This document shows positions 25,254 to 32,711 of a stretch of 64,000 nucleotides of DNA, in pieces. The notes under the pieces were generated by a model. The model was not told where the DNA came from and did no database searches. It worked only from the letters and a program-made list of their open reading frames with translations. Where the stretch lies: positions 37,917 to 101,916 of the forward strand of contig NZ_SEWE01000013.1 of the NCBI RefSeq assembly GCF_004167665.1. Reading direction: 5' to 3'. Numbering within the stretch: the first letter of the stretch is position 1; every line of letters begins with the position of its first letter. The translations under genes were made by a program, and so were the position numbers. Source of the DNA: Hymenobacter persicinus (GTDB lineage Bacteria > Bacteroidota > Bacteroidia > Cytophagales > Hymenobacteraceae).

Positions 25254-26444
25254 CTACCGGGTAAAATCCCAGACTATCTGCACAAACATCGGGGCAGGCA
25301 ACTCCGCTGAGTGGCCGGTGGGCGAGAGTTTGCCCGTGGTCTTATCGACGCGGTAGGTAAAGATATTGTTGGAGTTCTGGTTGGCCACCAGCAGCACCTG
25401 CCCGCTGGGGTCGAGGGCAAAGTTGCGGGGCGTCCGGCCCTGGGTGCTCACGTGCTGCACCAGCGTCAGCTTTCTATCGGCACCGACGGCAAACACGGCG
25501 AGGCTGTTGTGGCCCCGGTTCGAGCCGTACACAAACCGTCCGTCGGGCGACACGTGCACGTCGGCGCCGGAATTGCTGCCCGCAAAGTCGGCCGGCAGCG
25601 TGGACTGGGTCTGGAGTCCAGCAAAAGTGCCCTTCCCGGCGTCGTAGTCGAGGGCCGTGATGGTCGAATTCAGTTCGTTGATCAGGTAGGCGTGGCGGCC
25701 GTCGGGGTGAAACGTGAGGTGGCGCGGGCCTGCCCCGGGCGCGGCCGTGAAGGCTGACCCGCCAGCTTGCCAAGTGTGCGCCGCGGCATCCAGGGAATAG
25801 CGGTACACCTTATCGGTGCCCAGGTCCACGGCGAAGACATAACGGTTGGCGGGGTCGGGCAGCAGGCAGTGGGCGTGGGCACTTGCCTGGTTTTTGTGCG
25901 GACCACGGCCCTCATGCTGGTCGAAGGCGGTGGCGGGGGCCAGCCCCCCGTCGGCCTGCACGGGCAGCAAGCTCACGTTGCCGCCCACGTAGTTGGCCAC
26001 CAGCACGTTTTTCTCCGCCTGATCCAGGCTGATGTAGCAGGGCGAGGCCCCGCCCGAAGGCTGTTGCCCCAGCAAGGTCAGCTGCCCCGACTGCGGGTCC
26101 ACGGCAAAGGCACTGACGCCCCCGCCGGCCGCCCCGCGGAAGGTCTGCGTTTCGCTCACCGCGTACAGGTGGCGGCGGGCCGCGTCCATCGTCAGGTAGG
26201 TCGGCGCGGCGCCGCCGGGCTGGGCCGCGAGCTTGGTCAGGGCCCCGGTGGCGAGCTGCAGGCGGTAAAGAAAGATGGAGTTTTCCCCTTCCCCCGCCAC
26301 GTTGGTACCCACGTACACGAGGCAGTCGGCGGTGGCGGCACTGGCGGCGGGCACGGTACGGGCGCAGCTCAGCAGGCCGGCGGCCGTCAGGCCCAGCGCG
26401 AGGGTGGAAAAGCGAAGAAAGGTGCGGCGGCCAAAGTGGGGCAT
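25254..26444 (-). CDS. Lactonase-fold (6-phosphogluconolactonase-like) Tat lipoprotein
   Basis: A 396-residue seven-bladed beta-propeller of the PF10282 lactonase family (GVSAFAVDPQSGQLTLLGQQ and RHLTFHPDGRHAYLINEL are typical blades). The N-terminus reads GRRTFLRFS with lipobox GLLSC, giving Cys27, which suggests a twin-arginine-exported lipoprotein. Cytoplasmic Pgl hydrolyses 6-phosphogluconolactone; an exported member must have another sugar-lactone substrate or a binding role. ATG 26444 was preferred to the in-frame TTG at 26456, because it puts the RR motif at the usual distance. Confidence 0.88.
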   Translation of the reverse strand: MPHFGRRTFLRFSTLALGLTAAGLLSCARTVPAASAATADCLVYVGTNVAGEGENSIFLYRLQLATGALTKLAAQPGGAAPTYLTMDAARRHLYAVSETQTFRGAAGGGVSAFAVDPQSGQLTLLGQQPSGGASPCYISLDQAEKNVLVANYVGGNVSLLPVQADGGLAPATAFDQHEGRGPHKNQASAHAHCLLPDPANRYVFAVDLGTDKVYRYSLDAAAHTWQAGGSAFTAAPGAGPRHLTFHPDGRHAYLINELNSTITALDYDAGKGTFAGLQTQSTLPADFAGSNSGADVHVSPDGRFVYGSNRGHNSLAVFAVGADRKLTLVQHVSTQGRTPRNFALDPSGQVLLVANQNSNNIFTYRVDKTTGKLSPTGHSAELPAPMFVQIVWDFTR

Positions 26445-26470
26445 ATGGTAGGACAAGCAGGTTCAATCAC

Positions 26471-26507
26471 AAAAAAGCCCGCCTGCTCGGGAAAGCAAGG
26501 CGGGCTG
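26471..26507 (-). terminator. Terminator of the polysaccharide deacetylase gene
   Basis: On the minus strand AGCCCGCCTTGC pairs with GCAGGCGGGCT around a short loop, followed by T6 (plus A-run 26471-26476). It lies 30 nt past the stop at 26537, between two minus-strand genes. Confidence 0.82.
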
Positions 26508-26536
26508 AAAAGTACGCGCTTTGGCGCAACTGCGGC

Positions 26537-27475
26537 TTAGAAGCTCTGCACGATGCTGTTGTGCAGGGTGCGGGGGCTCCAGTAGCCGCTGGCAATGATG
26601 CGGCGGATGGTGAACAAGGGGTCAATCGGGTCGCGCTTCTCGGCCAGGATAAAGGCGCCCACGAAGCCGCGCTTCTTGAGCTCGGGAATGGCCTGCTGGT
26701 TCCAGAGGCCGAAGGGATAGGCAAAGTAGTTGATTTTTTTGCCGGTAATTTCCTCCAGGGTCTTGGTCGGCTTGTCGATCTGGGTTACCCAGTCCTGGCC
26801 CTGGTACTTCTTCACGTTGTGGTGGTCCCAGGTGTGGGAGCCAATCACGTTGCCCTCGTCGGAAAGCTGCTTCACCTGCGCCTTGCTCATGTAGTTGGGC
26901 CGACCCAGGCTCACGGTCATCACGAAGTAGACGGCCTTGTAGCCGTACTTGTCGAGCGTGGGGCGGGCCACGGTGAACTGGTCGAGGTCGGTGTCGTCGA
27001 AGGTGAGCATGATGGGTTTGCTCGGCAGCTTGGCCCCGGTGGTGAGGTAGGCGTAGAGCTGATCGGGCAGGATGGTGTGGTAGCCGGAGTCGGCCAGCAT
27101 CTTCATCTGATCCTTGAATGCCTGAATCGGAACGATGTAATCCTTAGCGCCTTTTGAATCTTTGGCGCGCCAGTCCCGGATCTGGTGGTAGCACAGAATC
27201 GGCACCTGCGGGCGGGCCGTGATGGTAGCCGCGTCGGCCACCTTGCCGGCCGGAATCGAGGTCGGGTCCGGGGCGGGAGTGGCGTTGGCTTCGGCCTCCG
27301 TGGTGGCGGCCGTGCCCGAGGTCACGGGCGTGCCGGCCGAGTCGGTGGCAACGGCTTCGGCCGTAGGGCTGCCCGACTCCGCGGCGGTGGCGGGCTTGGT
27401 TTCGCAGGCAGTAAAGAGGGTGCTGGCAGCCAGGGCAGTGGCGGCGACAAGAAGCGGAGTACGGAACAAAATCAT
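26537..27475 (-). CDS. Polysaccharide deacetylase (NodB homology) lipoprotein
   Basis: A 312-residue exported lipoprotein: lipobox LFTAC (Cys24) and a long Ala/Thr/Glu linker to about residue 85. The CE4/NodB domain shows VPILCYHQI, IMLTFDDTD (the Asp pair, catalytic base and metal ligand), IGSHTWDHH (metal-binding His pair) and FAYPFG. Such enzymes remove N-acetyl groups from chitin-, peptidoglycan- or poly-GlcNAc-type polymers in the envelope. ATG 27475 fits the lipobox. Although open reading continues upstream for 345 codons, that DNA encodes dapA on the other strand. Confidence 0.93.
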   Translation of the reverse strand: MILFRTPLLVAATALAASTLFTACETKPATAAESGSPTAEAVATDSAGTPVTSGTAATTEAEANATPAPDPTSIPAGKVADAATITARPQVPILCYHQIRDWRAKDSKGAKDYIVPIQAFKDQMKMLADSGYHTILPDQLYAYLTTGAKLPSKPIMLTFDDTDLDQFTVARPTLDKYGYKAVYFVMTVSLGRPNYMSKAQVKQLSDEGNVIGSHTWDHHNVKKYQGQDWVTQIDKPTKTLEEITGKKINYFAYPFGLWNQQAIPELKKRGFVGAFILAEKRDPIDPLFTIRRIIASGYWSPRTLHNSIVQSF

Positions 27476-27558
27476 GCGAGAATAACGGCGGCTAGACGCC
27501 AACCAGGTACTTTTGAAAAGGGAAATGGCGGAAGCTCGGGCCATGACAGGCCGCTTTG

Positions 27559-27566
27559 TACCTTTG
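27559..27566 (+). promoter_or_regulatory. -7 promoter box of dapA
   Basis: TACCTTTG is a perfect TAnnTTTG, 41 nt before ATG 27608. It is the same octamer and the same 41-nt leader length as kup. Confidence 0.6.
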
Positions 27567-27607
27567 CCCCAGCGCTTCCGCCTACAAAACAACAGCTTAA
27601 TTCCCGC

Positions 27608-28477
27608 ATGGACAAACTCCGTGGCACCGGCATTGCCCTCATCACGCCCTTCACCCCGGCCCCCGACCACGCCGTGGACTACCCCGCCCTGCGCCGCCTG
27701 CTCGATTTCTGCATCGACGGCGGGGTCGAATACCTGGTCATCAACGGCACCACCGGCGAGACCCCCACGACGACGGCCGAGGAAAAAACCGAAATCCTGC
27801 GCGTCTGCAAAGAGCACGTGGCCGGCCGCGTCCCGCTCGTGTACGGCATCGGCGGCAACGACACGGCGGGCCTCGAAACCCTGCTGCGTACCACCGACCT
27901 CGACGGCATCGACGCCATTCTGTCGGCCTCGCCAGCCTACAACAAGCCCAGCCAGGCCGGCATCATCCAGCACTACCTGCGCCTGGCCGACCTGAGCCCG
28001 AAGCCCATCCTTCTCTACAACGTGCCCGGCCGCACCAGCTCCAACCTCACGGCCGACACCACCCTGCGCCTGGCTCAGCACCCGAACATCATCGGCATCA
28101 AAGAAGCCAGCGGCAATCTGGAGCAGTGCATGGCCATTGCCGCCCGCAAGCCCGATGACTTCCTGCTCATCAGCGGCGACGACATGCTGACCACCCCGAT
28201 GATTTCGTTCGGGGGCGTGGGCGTTATCAGCGTGCTCGGCAACGCCTTTCCCCAGCGCATGAGCGACATGACCCGTCTGGCCCTCCAGGGCGACTTCGCC
28301 GCGGCCACCAAGCTGCTGTTCGAATTCCTGCCCCTGAACCCGCTCATGTATGAGGAAAGCAACCCCGTGGGCGTGAAAGCCGTGCTCGAAGCCCAGGGAC
28401 TGTGCTCGGCGGCCGTGCGCCTGCCCCTGCTCGAAGCCAGCAGCGGCCTGAAGGAGCGCATTGTGAAGCTGATGTAA
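27608..28477 (+). CDS. dapA: 4-hydroxy-tetrahydrodipicolinate synthase
   Basis: A 289-residue TIM-barrel enzyme condensing pyruvate with aspartate semialdehyde, the first committed step to diaminopimelate and lysine. Landmarks are VINGTTGETPTTTAEEK, the Tyr in LLYNVPGRTSSN, the Schiff-base Lys in IIGIKEASGNL, and LISGDDMLTTPMISFGGVGV. The start ATG 27608 (MDKLRGTGIALITPF) is typical. It is monocistronic, with a perfect -7 box and a terminator at 28546. Diaminopimelate made here is also the substrate environment for the wall hydrolases at 11543 and 32712. Confidence 0.97.
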   Translation: MDKLRGTGIALITPFTPAPDHAVDYPALRRLLDFCIDGGVEYLVINGTTGETPTTTAEEKTEILRVCKEHVAGRVPLVYGIGGNDTAGLETLLRTTDLDGIDAILSASPAYNKPSQAGIIQHYLRLADLSPKPILLYNVPGRTSSNLTADTTLRLAQHPNIIGIKEASGNLEQCMAIAARKPDDFLLISGDDMLTTPMISFGGVGVISVLGNAFPQRMSDMTRLALQGDFAAATKLLFEFLPLNPLMYEESNPVGVKAVLEAQGLCSAAVRLPLLEASSGLKERIVKLM

Positions 28478-28488
28478 TTTCTCTCCGC

Positions 28489-28637
28489 CATTGCGAGCTA
28501 CGCGAAGCAATTTGTCCTAGACAACGTGCTAAGCCTCATAAAATGCAAAGCCCCGACGTAGGCATACGTCGGGGCTTTTTATTGAAAAGGAGTTTTTTAC
28601 ACTTCCGAGGACGGATTGCCTCGCGTAGCTCGCAATG
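28489..28637. repeat. REP-like inverted repeat pair flanking the dapA terminator
   Basis: CATTGCGAGCTACGCGAAGC (start of the arm at 28489-28518) is matched on the other strand by the arm at 28608-28637, with about 27 of 30 positions identical; the shared core also includes AGGACnnATTGC. This class of GCGAGC..GAAGCAAT words is known as a dispersed palindromic repeat in many bacteria. The pair encloses the rho-independent terminator of dapA in the spacer to the convergent LutA-like gene, like a BIME. Confidence 0.75.
28546..28582. terminator. dapA: Terminator of dapA
   Basis: AAAGCCCCGACGTA (28547-28560) pairs with TACGTCGGGGCTTT (28565-28578), loop GGCA, with a T5 run. It lies in the centre of the REP-like pair and can serve the convergent minus-strand operon as well. 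Confidence 0.88.
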
Positions 28638-28648
28638 ACCGTGGTTTT

Positions 28649-29386
28649 CTACCAGCCGCTGGCCAGCACATCGGCTACGTGCAGGGTTTTGATGGGCTTT
28701 TTCTCCCGGCGGATGTAGGCGTCCAGGTGCATCAGGCAGCTCGTGTCGGTGCTGATGAGGTAGTCGGCGCCGGTGGCCAGGGCATGCTCCACCTTCTGCT
28801 CGGCCATGGCCACCGAAATAGCCTCGAACTTGACGGCGAAGGTACCGCCGAACCCGCAGCAGGTTTCGTTTTCGGCCATTTCCAGGCGCTCCAGGCCCTG
28901 CACGGCGTCGAGCAGCTGGCGCGGGGCCTCCCGGATGCCGCACTCCCGCAAAGCCGAGCAGGAGTCGTGGTAGGTGTACTTGCCGCTGAGCCGGGCCCCG
29001 GGAATGCTCGGCACGCCCAGCACGTCGACGATAAACTCGGTCATCTCGAAGATGCGCCGCTGCACGCCGTGGTAGCGGCCCTGGTCGGGGCTGCCCTCAA
29101 AGAGCTCGGCGTAGGAGTTGCGCACCATGCCCACGCAGGAGGCCGACGGACTCACGATGTAGCGCCCCTCGGCCGAAGGAAAGTCGTTGAGAAACTTGGT
29201 GGCGACTTCGCAGCTTTCGGCCTTGTAGCCGGCGTTGTAGGCCGGCTGCCCGCAGCAGGTCTGGTTGCCGTTGTAGTGCACCGCGCAACCCAGCTTCTCG
29301 AGCACCTTGACCATGTTCATGGCGGTGTTGGGAAAGAGCTGATCCACGAAGCAGGGAATAAACAGGTCGACTTGCGGTGTAGGCAT
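28649..29386 (-). CDS. LutA/YkgE-type (Fe-S)-binding CCG-domain protein
   Basis: A 245-residue protein with two CCG cysteine-rich domains: NQTCCGQPAYNAG (about 45-57) and NETCCGFGGTFAVKFE (about 165-180), each with further upstream Cys (VDLFIPCFVDQ, YHDSCSALRECG). In the lutABC lactate oxidation system and in heterodisulfide reductases these bind Fe-S clusters and pass electrons. The lutB and lutC partners are not adjacent here. It is the last gene of a three-gene unit with an unknown protein (1 nt gap) and hydroxymethylglutaryl-CoA lyase, so a role in organic-acid oxidation is inferred only. Confidence 0.88.
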   Translation of the reverse strand: MPTPQVDLFIPCFVDQLFPNTAMNMVKVLEKLGCAVHYNGNQTCCGQPAYNAGYKAESCEVATKFLNDFPSAEGRYIVSPSASCVGMVRNSYAELFEGSPDQGRYHGVQRRIFEMTEFIVDVLGVPSIPGARLSGKYTYHDSCSALRECGIREAPRQLLDAVQGLERLEMAENETCCGFGGTFAVKFEAISVAMAEQKVEHALATGADYLISTDTSCLMHLDAYIRREKKPIKTLHVADVLASGW

Positions 29387-29387
29387 A

Positions 29388-29837
29388 CTACTGCTGATTT
29401 GAACGGCCGGGGCCAACATTACTATGGCGAATAACGGCAATTTGCTCGGGCGGAAGGCCCAGCGGGTTCGGAAAATCTACGTCCCGGTTGAGCAGGAGCC
29501 GGTCAATGAGGAAGTTAAGCATAGCCGTGTCTTCCGCATCGTCGCCGTCCTGGTACTGCTCCGGGTCGCGCGTCACCCAGGCCTGGGTGGTTCGGGCTTC
29601 GCCGGTGGCCGTTTCGTCGAAGCTCACCTGGAATATTTCGTTGCCGGTCCAGCTGCGGTGCAGGTGCAGCACGCCCTGATGATAGTAGATAAACCACTTG
29701 TCTTCCATTTCAACCGGAATAAGTCCGTGCTGGATCAGGGCGAATTCCGCGGCCGTGAACTCGCGCGCGAAGGGCAAAGCCTGCCGCGGCTCCGAGAGCG
29801 GGGAGTGTTGCCAGGAATCGGGTTGGGCAGTTTGCAT
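29388..29837 (-). CDS. Hypothetical 149-aa protein in the HMG-CoA lyase operon
   Basis: A 149-residue soluble protein beginning at ATG 29837. Composition is normal, with a beta-rich centre (MEDKWFIYYHQGVLHLHRSW, IFQVSFDE) and an acidic loop (DPEQYQDGDDAEDTAMLNF) before a C-terminal helix. No signal peptide or membrane segment. No family recognised. It starts 11 nt after the HMG-CoA lyase gene ends and stops 1 nt before the LutA-like gene starts, so it is almost certainly co-transcribed with both. Confidence 0.75.
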   Translation of the reverse strand: MQTAQPDSWQHSPLSEPRQALPFAREFTAAEFALIQHGLIPVEMEDKWFIYYHQGVLHLHRSWTGNEIFQVSFDETATGEARTTQAWVTRDPEQYQDGDDAEDTAMLNFLIDRLLLNRDVDFPNPLGLPPEQIAVIRHSNVGPGRSNQQ

Positions 29838-29848
29838 AGCCAACAAAA

Positions 29849-30706
29849 TTAATGTACTACAGCGCCAAACACCCCGCCGGCCAGCGCCTGGGCTTCGGCC
29901 AGAACTTCCAGGTTCAGCCCGAGCTCCTCCCCTTTTTCCTGAAAATACGCCAGCAGATTTTCGGTGGCCATGTTGCCCGTGAGCACGTCGGCGGCCATGG
30001 GGCAGCCACCGAAGCCGCCCAGGGCCCCGTCGAAGCGGCGGCAGCCGGCCTGGTAGGCGGCGGCCACTTTTTCGCGCCAGCTGGTGGGCGTGGTGTGCAG
30101 GTGGGCCCCAAACTCAATCTGCGGAAAGGCTGGAATCAGCTGCCCAAACAGCGGGGCAATGGTGGCCGGCGTGGAGGCGCCCACCGTATCCGACAGCGCC
30201 ACGATGCCCACGCCCATGTCGGCGAGGGTCTGGGTGAACTCGCCCACGACTTCCGGGCTCCACGGGTCGCCGTAGGGGTTGCCGAAGCCCATCGACAGGT
30301 AGGTTACGAGCTGCTTGCCGGATTTCTCGCACAGGTTCTGCATCTGGGCCAGCTCGGCCAGAGCTTCCAGGATGCTCTTGTTGGTGTTGCGCTGCTGAAA
30401 CGTTTCGGACACCGACAGCGGAAAGCCGATAAACTCGATTTCGGGGTGCGTCACCGCCGTTTCGGCCCCGCGCAGGTTGGCCACGATGGCCAGCAGCCGG
30501 GTGCGGGTCTGGCTCAGGTCGAGGCCGGCCAGCACCTCGGCCGTGTCGCGGAGCTGGGGAATGGCCTTGGGCGAGACGAAGGAGCCGAAATCGAGCGTGT
30601 CGAAGCCCACGCGCAGCAGGGCGTTGAGGTAGGCCGTTTTGGTGGCCGTGGGCACAAACTCGGTCAGGCCCTGCATGGCGTCGCGGGGGCACTCGATGAT
30701 TTTCAT
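29849..30706 (-). CDS. Hydroxymethylglutaryl-CoA lyase
   Basis: A 285-residue TIM-barrel lyase of the HMGL-like family that splits 3-hydroxy-3-methylglutaryl-CoA into acetoacetate and acetyl-CoA, the last step of leucine breakdown. Seen motifs are IIECPRDAMQG (metal-binding RD), VALSDTVGASTP, FGAHLHTTP (metal-binding HxH) and GALGGFGGCPMA, with the flexible-loop catalytic Cys. It is first in the unit followed by the unknown 149-aa gene and the LutA-like gene, with a perfect -7 box 27 nt upstream. ATG 30706 gives the standard N-terminus. Confidence 0.93.
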   Translation of the reverse strand: MKIIECPRDAMQGLTEFVPTATKTAYLNALLRVGFDTLDFGSFVSPKAIPQLRDTAEVLAGLDLSQTRTRLLAIVANLRGAETAVTHPEIEFIGFPLSVSETFQQRNTNKSILEALAELAQMQNLCEKSGKQLVTYLSMGFGNPYGDPWSPEVVGEFTQTLADMGVGIVALSDTVGASTPATIAPLFGQLIPAFPQIEFGAHLHTTPTSWREKVAAAYQAGCRRFDGALGGFGGCPMAADVLTGNMATENLLAYFQEKGEELGLNLEVLAEAQALAGGVFGAVVH

Positions 30707-30733
30707 GGCAGTGGGGTTGGTGGGGCGGGCCCG

Positions 30734-30741
30734 CAAAGGTA
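30734..30741 (-). promoter_or_regulatory. -7 promoter box of the HMG-CoA lyase operon
   Basis: Minus-strand TACCTTTG, a perfect TAnnTTTG, 27 nt upstream of ATG 30706. Confidence 0.6.
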
Positions 30742-30791
30742 GCCGCTCCCACGACAACCGCCCCGCGGGCTTTTCCTCCCGCGAATCCGGC

Positions 30792-31766
30792 CTACTGCAC
30801 CAGCCCGAACCGGGCGCCGCGCACGTCCAGAATGATGATGCGCCCCATGAAGGGCACGTTGCCGAGCATGCCGCCCAGCCCGGAAAAGCGCGTGAGCATC
30901 TCCTGCATGAAGGTCATGCCCTCGATGTAGGTCACGGTCTGAAGCGGAATTTTGGCGGCTCCCAGCTCCAGGTTGGCCGGGGTGGCCACGCTGTGCTTGG
31001 TGAGGGTTTTGCCCCAGGAATTGACGGCCGTGGTGCTGGGCTGGGCGCCGGGCCGGGCCAGCTGCTCCCAGTTGGCTTGGCTGGTAATCAGGCCCGCGGC
31101 GCTGCTGCCCGTATCAAACATCATCTGCTTGGTCTGGCCCTGCACGGCGGCGTCAAACATTACCCGGCGGCTTTTGAACGCCAAAGGCACGAAGGTGGCC
31201 CGGGCAGCCAACTCGGCCGGCACTTGCGCAGCCAGCTCCATCCGCTGACGGGCATAGTCGAGCACCAGCACCCGGCCTTCGAGCAGGTCGCTGCCGAGCG
31301 TGCCAATGAGCACGGGTGCGGCGCTGTCGGCGGGCAGCTCACTCGCGCCGCCCCGCAGCAGGGGCAGCCGGCGGGCCAGCACCTGCCCATCACCGAGCGT
31401 GAAGGTCAGGTTACGCACCGTGTCGTGGGGCGCCGCCAGTGCGGCCTGGGTACCTGGGTAGGCCGCCCGCAGCGCCGCCACCGACTTGGCGTAGAGCAGG
31501 GTGTAGGGCGCCCCGGTGTCGAACTGCAAATAGCAGGCACGGGGGCAGCCCGGCACCCGCACCGGAATCAGCAGGGCCTGGTGGGCCACGGCGGGACGGG
31601 CGGTGGTGTCGGCCTGCCACACGAAAGCGCTGGTCAGCGGCAGCTGGCTCACGACGAGTTGATTGGCCGGGGCCTGGAATTTCTTCTGCATGTAGAAGTA
31701 GCCCCCCACGCCGCTCACCACGAGGAGCAACACAACGGCCAGCAGGATTTTCAGGAGTAGTTTCAC
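30792..31766 (-). CDS. Membrane-anchored double aspartyl-protease-like protein
   Basis: A 324-residue protein with one N-terminal membrane anchor (about 4-25). It has two retropepsin-like lobes, each with the Asp-Thr-Gly motif: LQFDTGAPYTLLY (about residue 82) and MMFDTGSSAAGLI (about 218). Flap-like and psi-loop strands follow (LIGTLGSDLLEGRVLVLDY, GNVPFMGRIIILDV). Two DTG motifs in one chain suggest an internally duplicated, pepsin-like arrangement rather than a homodimer. The substrate is unknown. It is a single-gene unit with a perfect -7 box 31 nt upstream. Confidence 0.85.
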   Translation of the reverse strand: MKLLLKILLAVVLLLVVSGVGGYFYMQKKFQAPANQLVVSQLPLTSAFVWQADTTARPAVAHQALLIPVRVPGCPRACYLQFDTGAPYTLLYAKSVAALRAAYPGTQAALAAPHDTVRNLTFTLGDGQVLARRLPLLRGGASELPADSAAPVLIGTLGSDLLEGRVLVLDYARQRMELAAQVPAELAARATFVPLAFKSRRVMFDAAVQGQTKQMMFDTGSSAAGLITSQANWEQLARPGAQPSTTAVNSWGKTLTKHSVATPANLELGAAKIPLQTVTYIEGMTFMQEMLTRFSGLGGMLGNVPFMGRIIILDVRGARFGLVQ

Positions 31767-31797
31767 GGTAGGATAAGGTTAGGGGTTCTTGTTGAGG

Positions 31798-31805
31798 CAA
31801 ACATA
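31798..31805 (-). promoter_or_regulatory. -7 promoter box of the aspartyl-protease-like gene
   Basis: Minus-strand TATGTTTG, a perfect TAnnTTTG, 31 nt upstream of ATG 31766. Confidence 0.55.
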
Positions 31806-31889
31806 GCCGCGGCAACCGGCAGTCCTTGCGTCATTGGGCCGCCATTGGGCCGCCACCAGCGGCAACGCGCTAAGAATCAACCGAAAAAT

Positions 31890-32528
31890 CTACAGCCACC
31901 CCGGGTACAGATCCAGGTTTCCCTGCCGCAGCCGCCGCGCCGCCCGGCTCACGAAGGCCACGTTCAGGGTGTAGCTCAGCCCGAATACGGCCAGGTAGCT
32001 GCCCCGCCAGAGTGGCTGCCCGTAGTGCGCGGCCACCTGCTGCAGGAGCAGCACGAGCAGGTAGGCCCCGAAGCAGCCTACCTGCCAGAGCACCTGAAAC
32101 CCCAGCACCTGCCGGCCCACGGCCGCGGCGTGCCGGATGGTATGGCGCCGGCGGCGCCAAAGCCAGGCGGGCACCAGAATGTTGAGCAGCGGCAGCACCA
32201 GTAAGCTCAGCGCGCTCAGGTTGAGCAGCTGCAGAAAGTCAGGGTCGGCGGGCAAGACGGGAGGCGTCGCCGGGGTAGCGCAGGCGTCCGTCGGGACCAG
32301 GGCAAGGACTGATAACTCGGATGCGCCGGGCGGCAGAACGGGGCGAAAATCGTCCAGCCCCACGCCCAGGGCGGCGGCCAGGGCCTGCACGGTGTGGCCC
32401 CGCGGTACGGTGCCGCCCTGCTCCACCCGCTGAATCGTGCGCAGGCTCACCCCGGACTGCTCAGCCAGCAGCTCCTGCGAGTAGCCCTTGCTCTTGCGGA
32501 TTTCCAGAATGCGGGCGGCAGAGAACAT
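31890..32528 (-). CDS. XRE-type HTH regulator fused to a membrane domain
   Basis: A 212-residue protein. Residues 6-62 are an XRE helix-turn-helix (RILEIRKSKGYSQELLAEQS, GVSLRTIQRVEQG). A linker follows, then three or four hydrophobic segments (about 102-122, 142-165, 175-195) with an Arg-rich loop WLWRRRRHTIR between the first two. The DNA-binding head would thus be tethered to the inner membrane and could link an envelope signal to transcription. A palindrome at 32549-32578 just upstream is a candidate operator. The M23 peptidase gene is divergent from the same spacer. Confidence 0.85.
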   Translation of the reverse strand: MFSAARILEIRKSKGYSQELLAEQSGVSLRTIQRVEQGGTVPRGHTVQALAAALGVGLDDFRPVLPPGASELSVLALVPTDACATPATPPVLPADPDFLQLLNLSALSLLVLPLLNILVPAWLWRRRRHTIRHAAAVGRQVLGFQVLWQVGCFGAYLLVLLLQQVAAHYGQPLWRGSYLAVFGLSYTLNVAFVSRAARRLRQGNLDLYPGWL

Positions 32529-32548
32529 AACAGCGAAAAGTAGCGGGC

Positions 32549-32578
32549 CAAAAATCCGTCAATGATACTGGATTTTTG
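32549..32578. promoter_or_regulatory. Candidate operator palindrome in XRE/M23 divergent spacer
   Basis: CAAAAATCC (32549-32557) and GGATTTTTG (32570-32578) form a perfect 9-bp dyad with a 12-nt gap, extended by GGGC on the left and CCC on the right. It lies 20 nt upstream of the XRE regulator start and 134 nt before the M23 start. A dyad next to a helix-turn-helix gene suggests autoregulation and perhaps control of the divergent peptidase. Confidence 0.45.
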
Positions 32579-32711
32579 CCCAGCTTTTTCCGCGTTTTCC
32601 GCAGTCCGTAGCGGCGCCTCTAGTCCGGAACAGCCGGGGCCCCTTCCCTCTTGCCCGGCAGCGAACCAGCGGCGCCCAAACCGGGTTGAGAAGCTGTATC
32701 AACTTGCTTCG

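Noticed and set aside
27476..28510. N-terminal extension of the deacetylase frame across the dapA locus
   Set aside because: The lipoprotein signal at ATG 27475 marks the true start, and the extension lies over dapA on the other strand.
28402..28638. Short frame reading HCELREAI and RGRIASRSS
   Set aside because: These words are the usual false translation of the REP-like repeat at 28489-28637.
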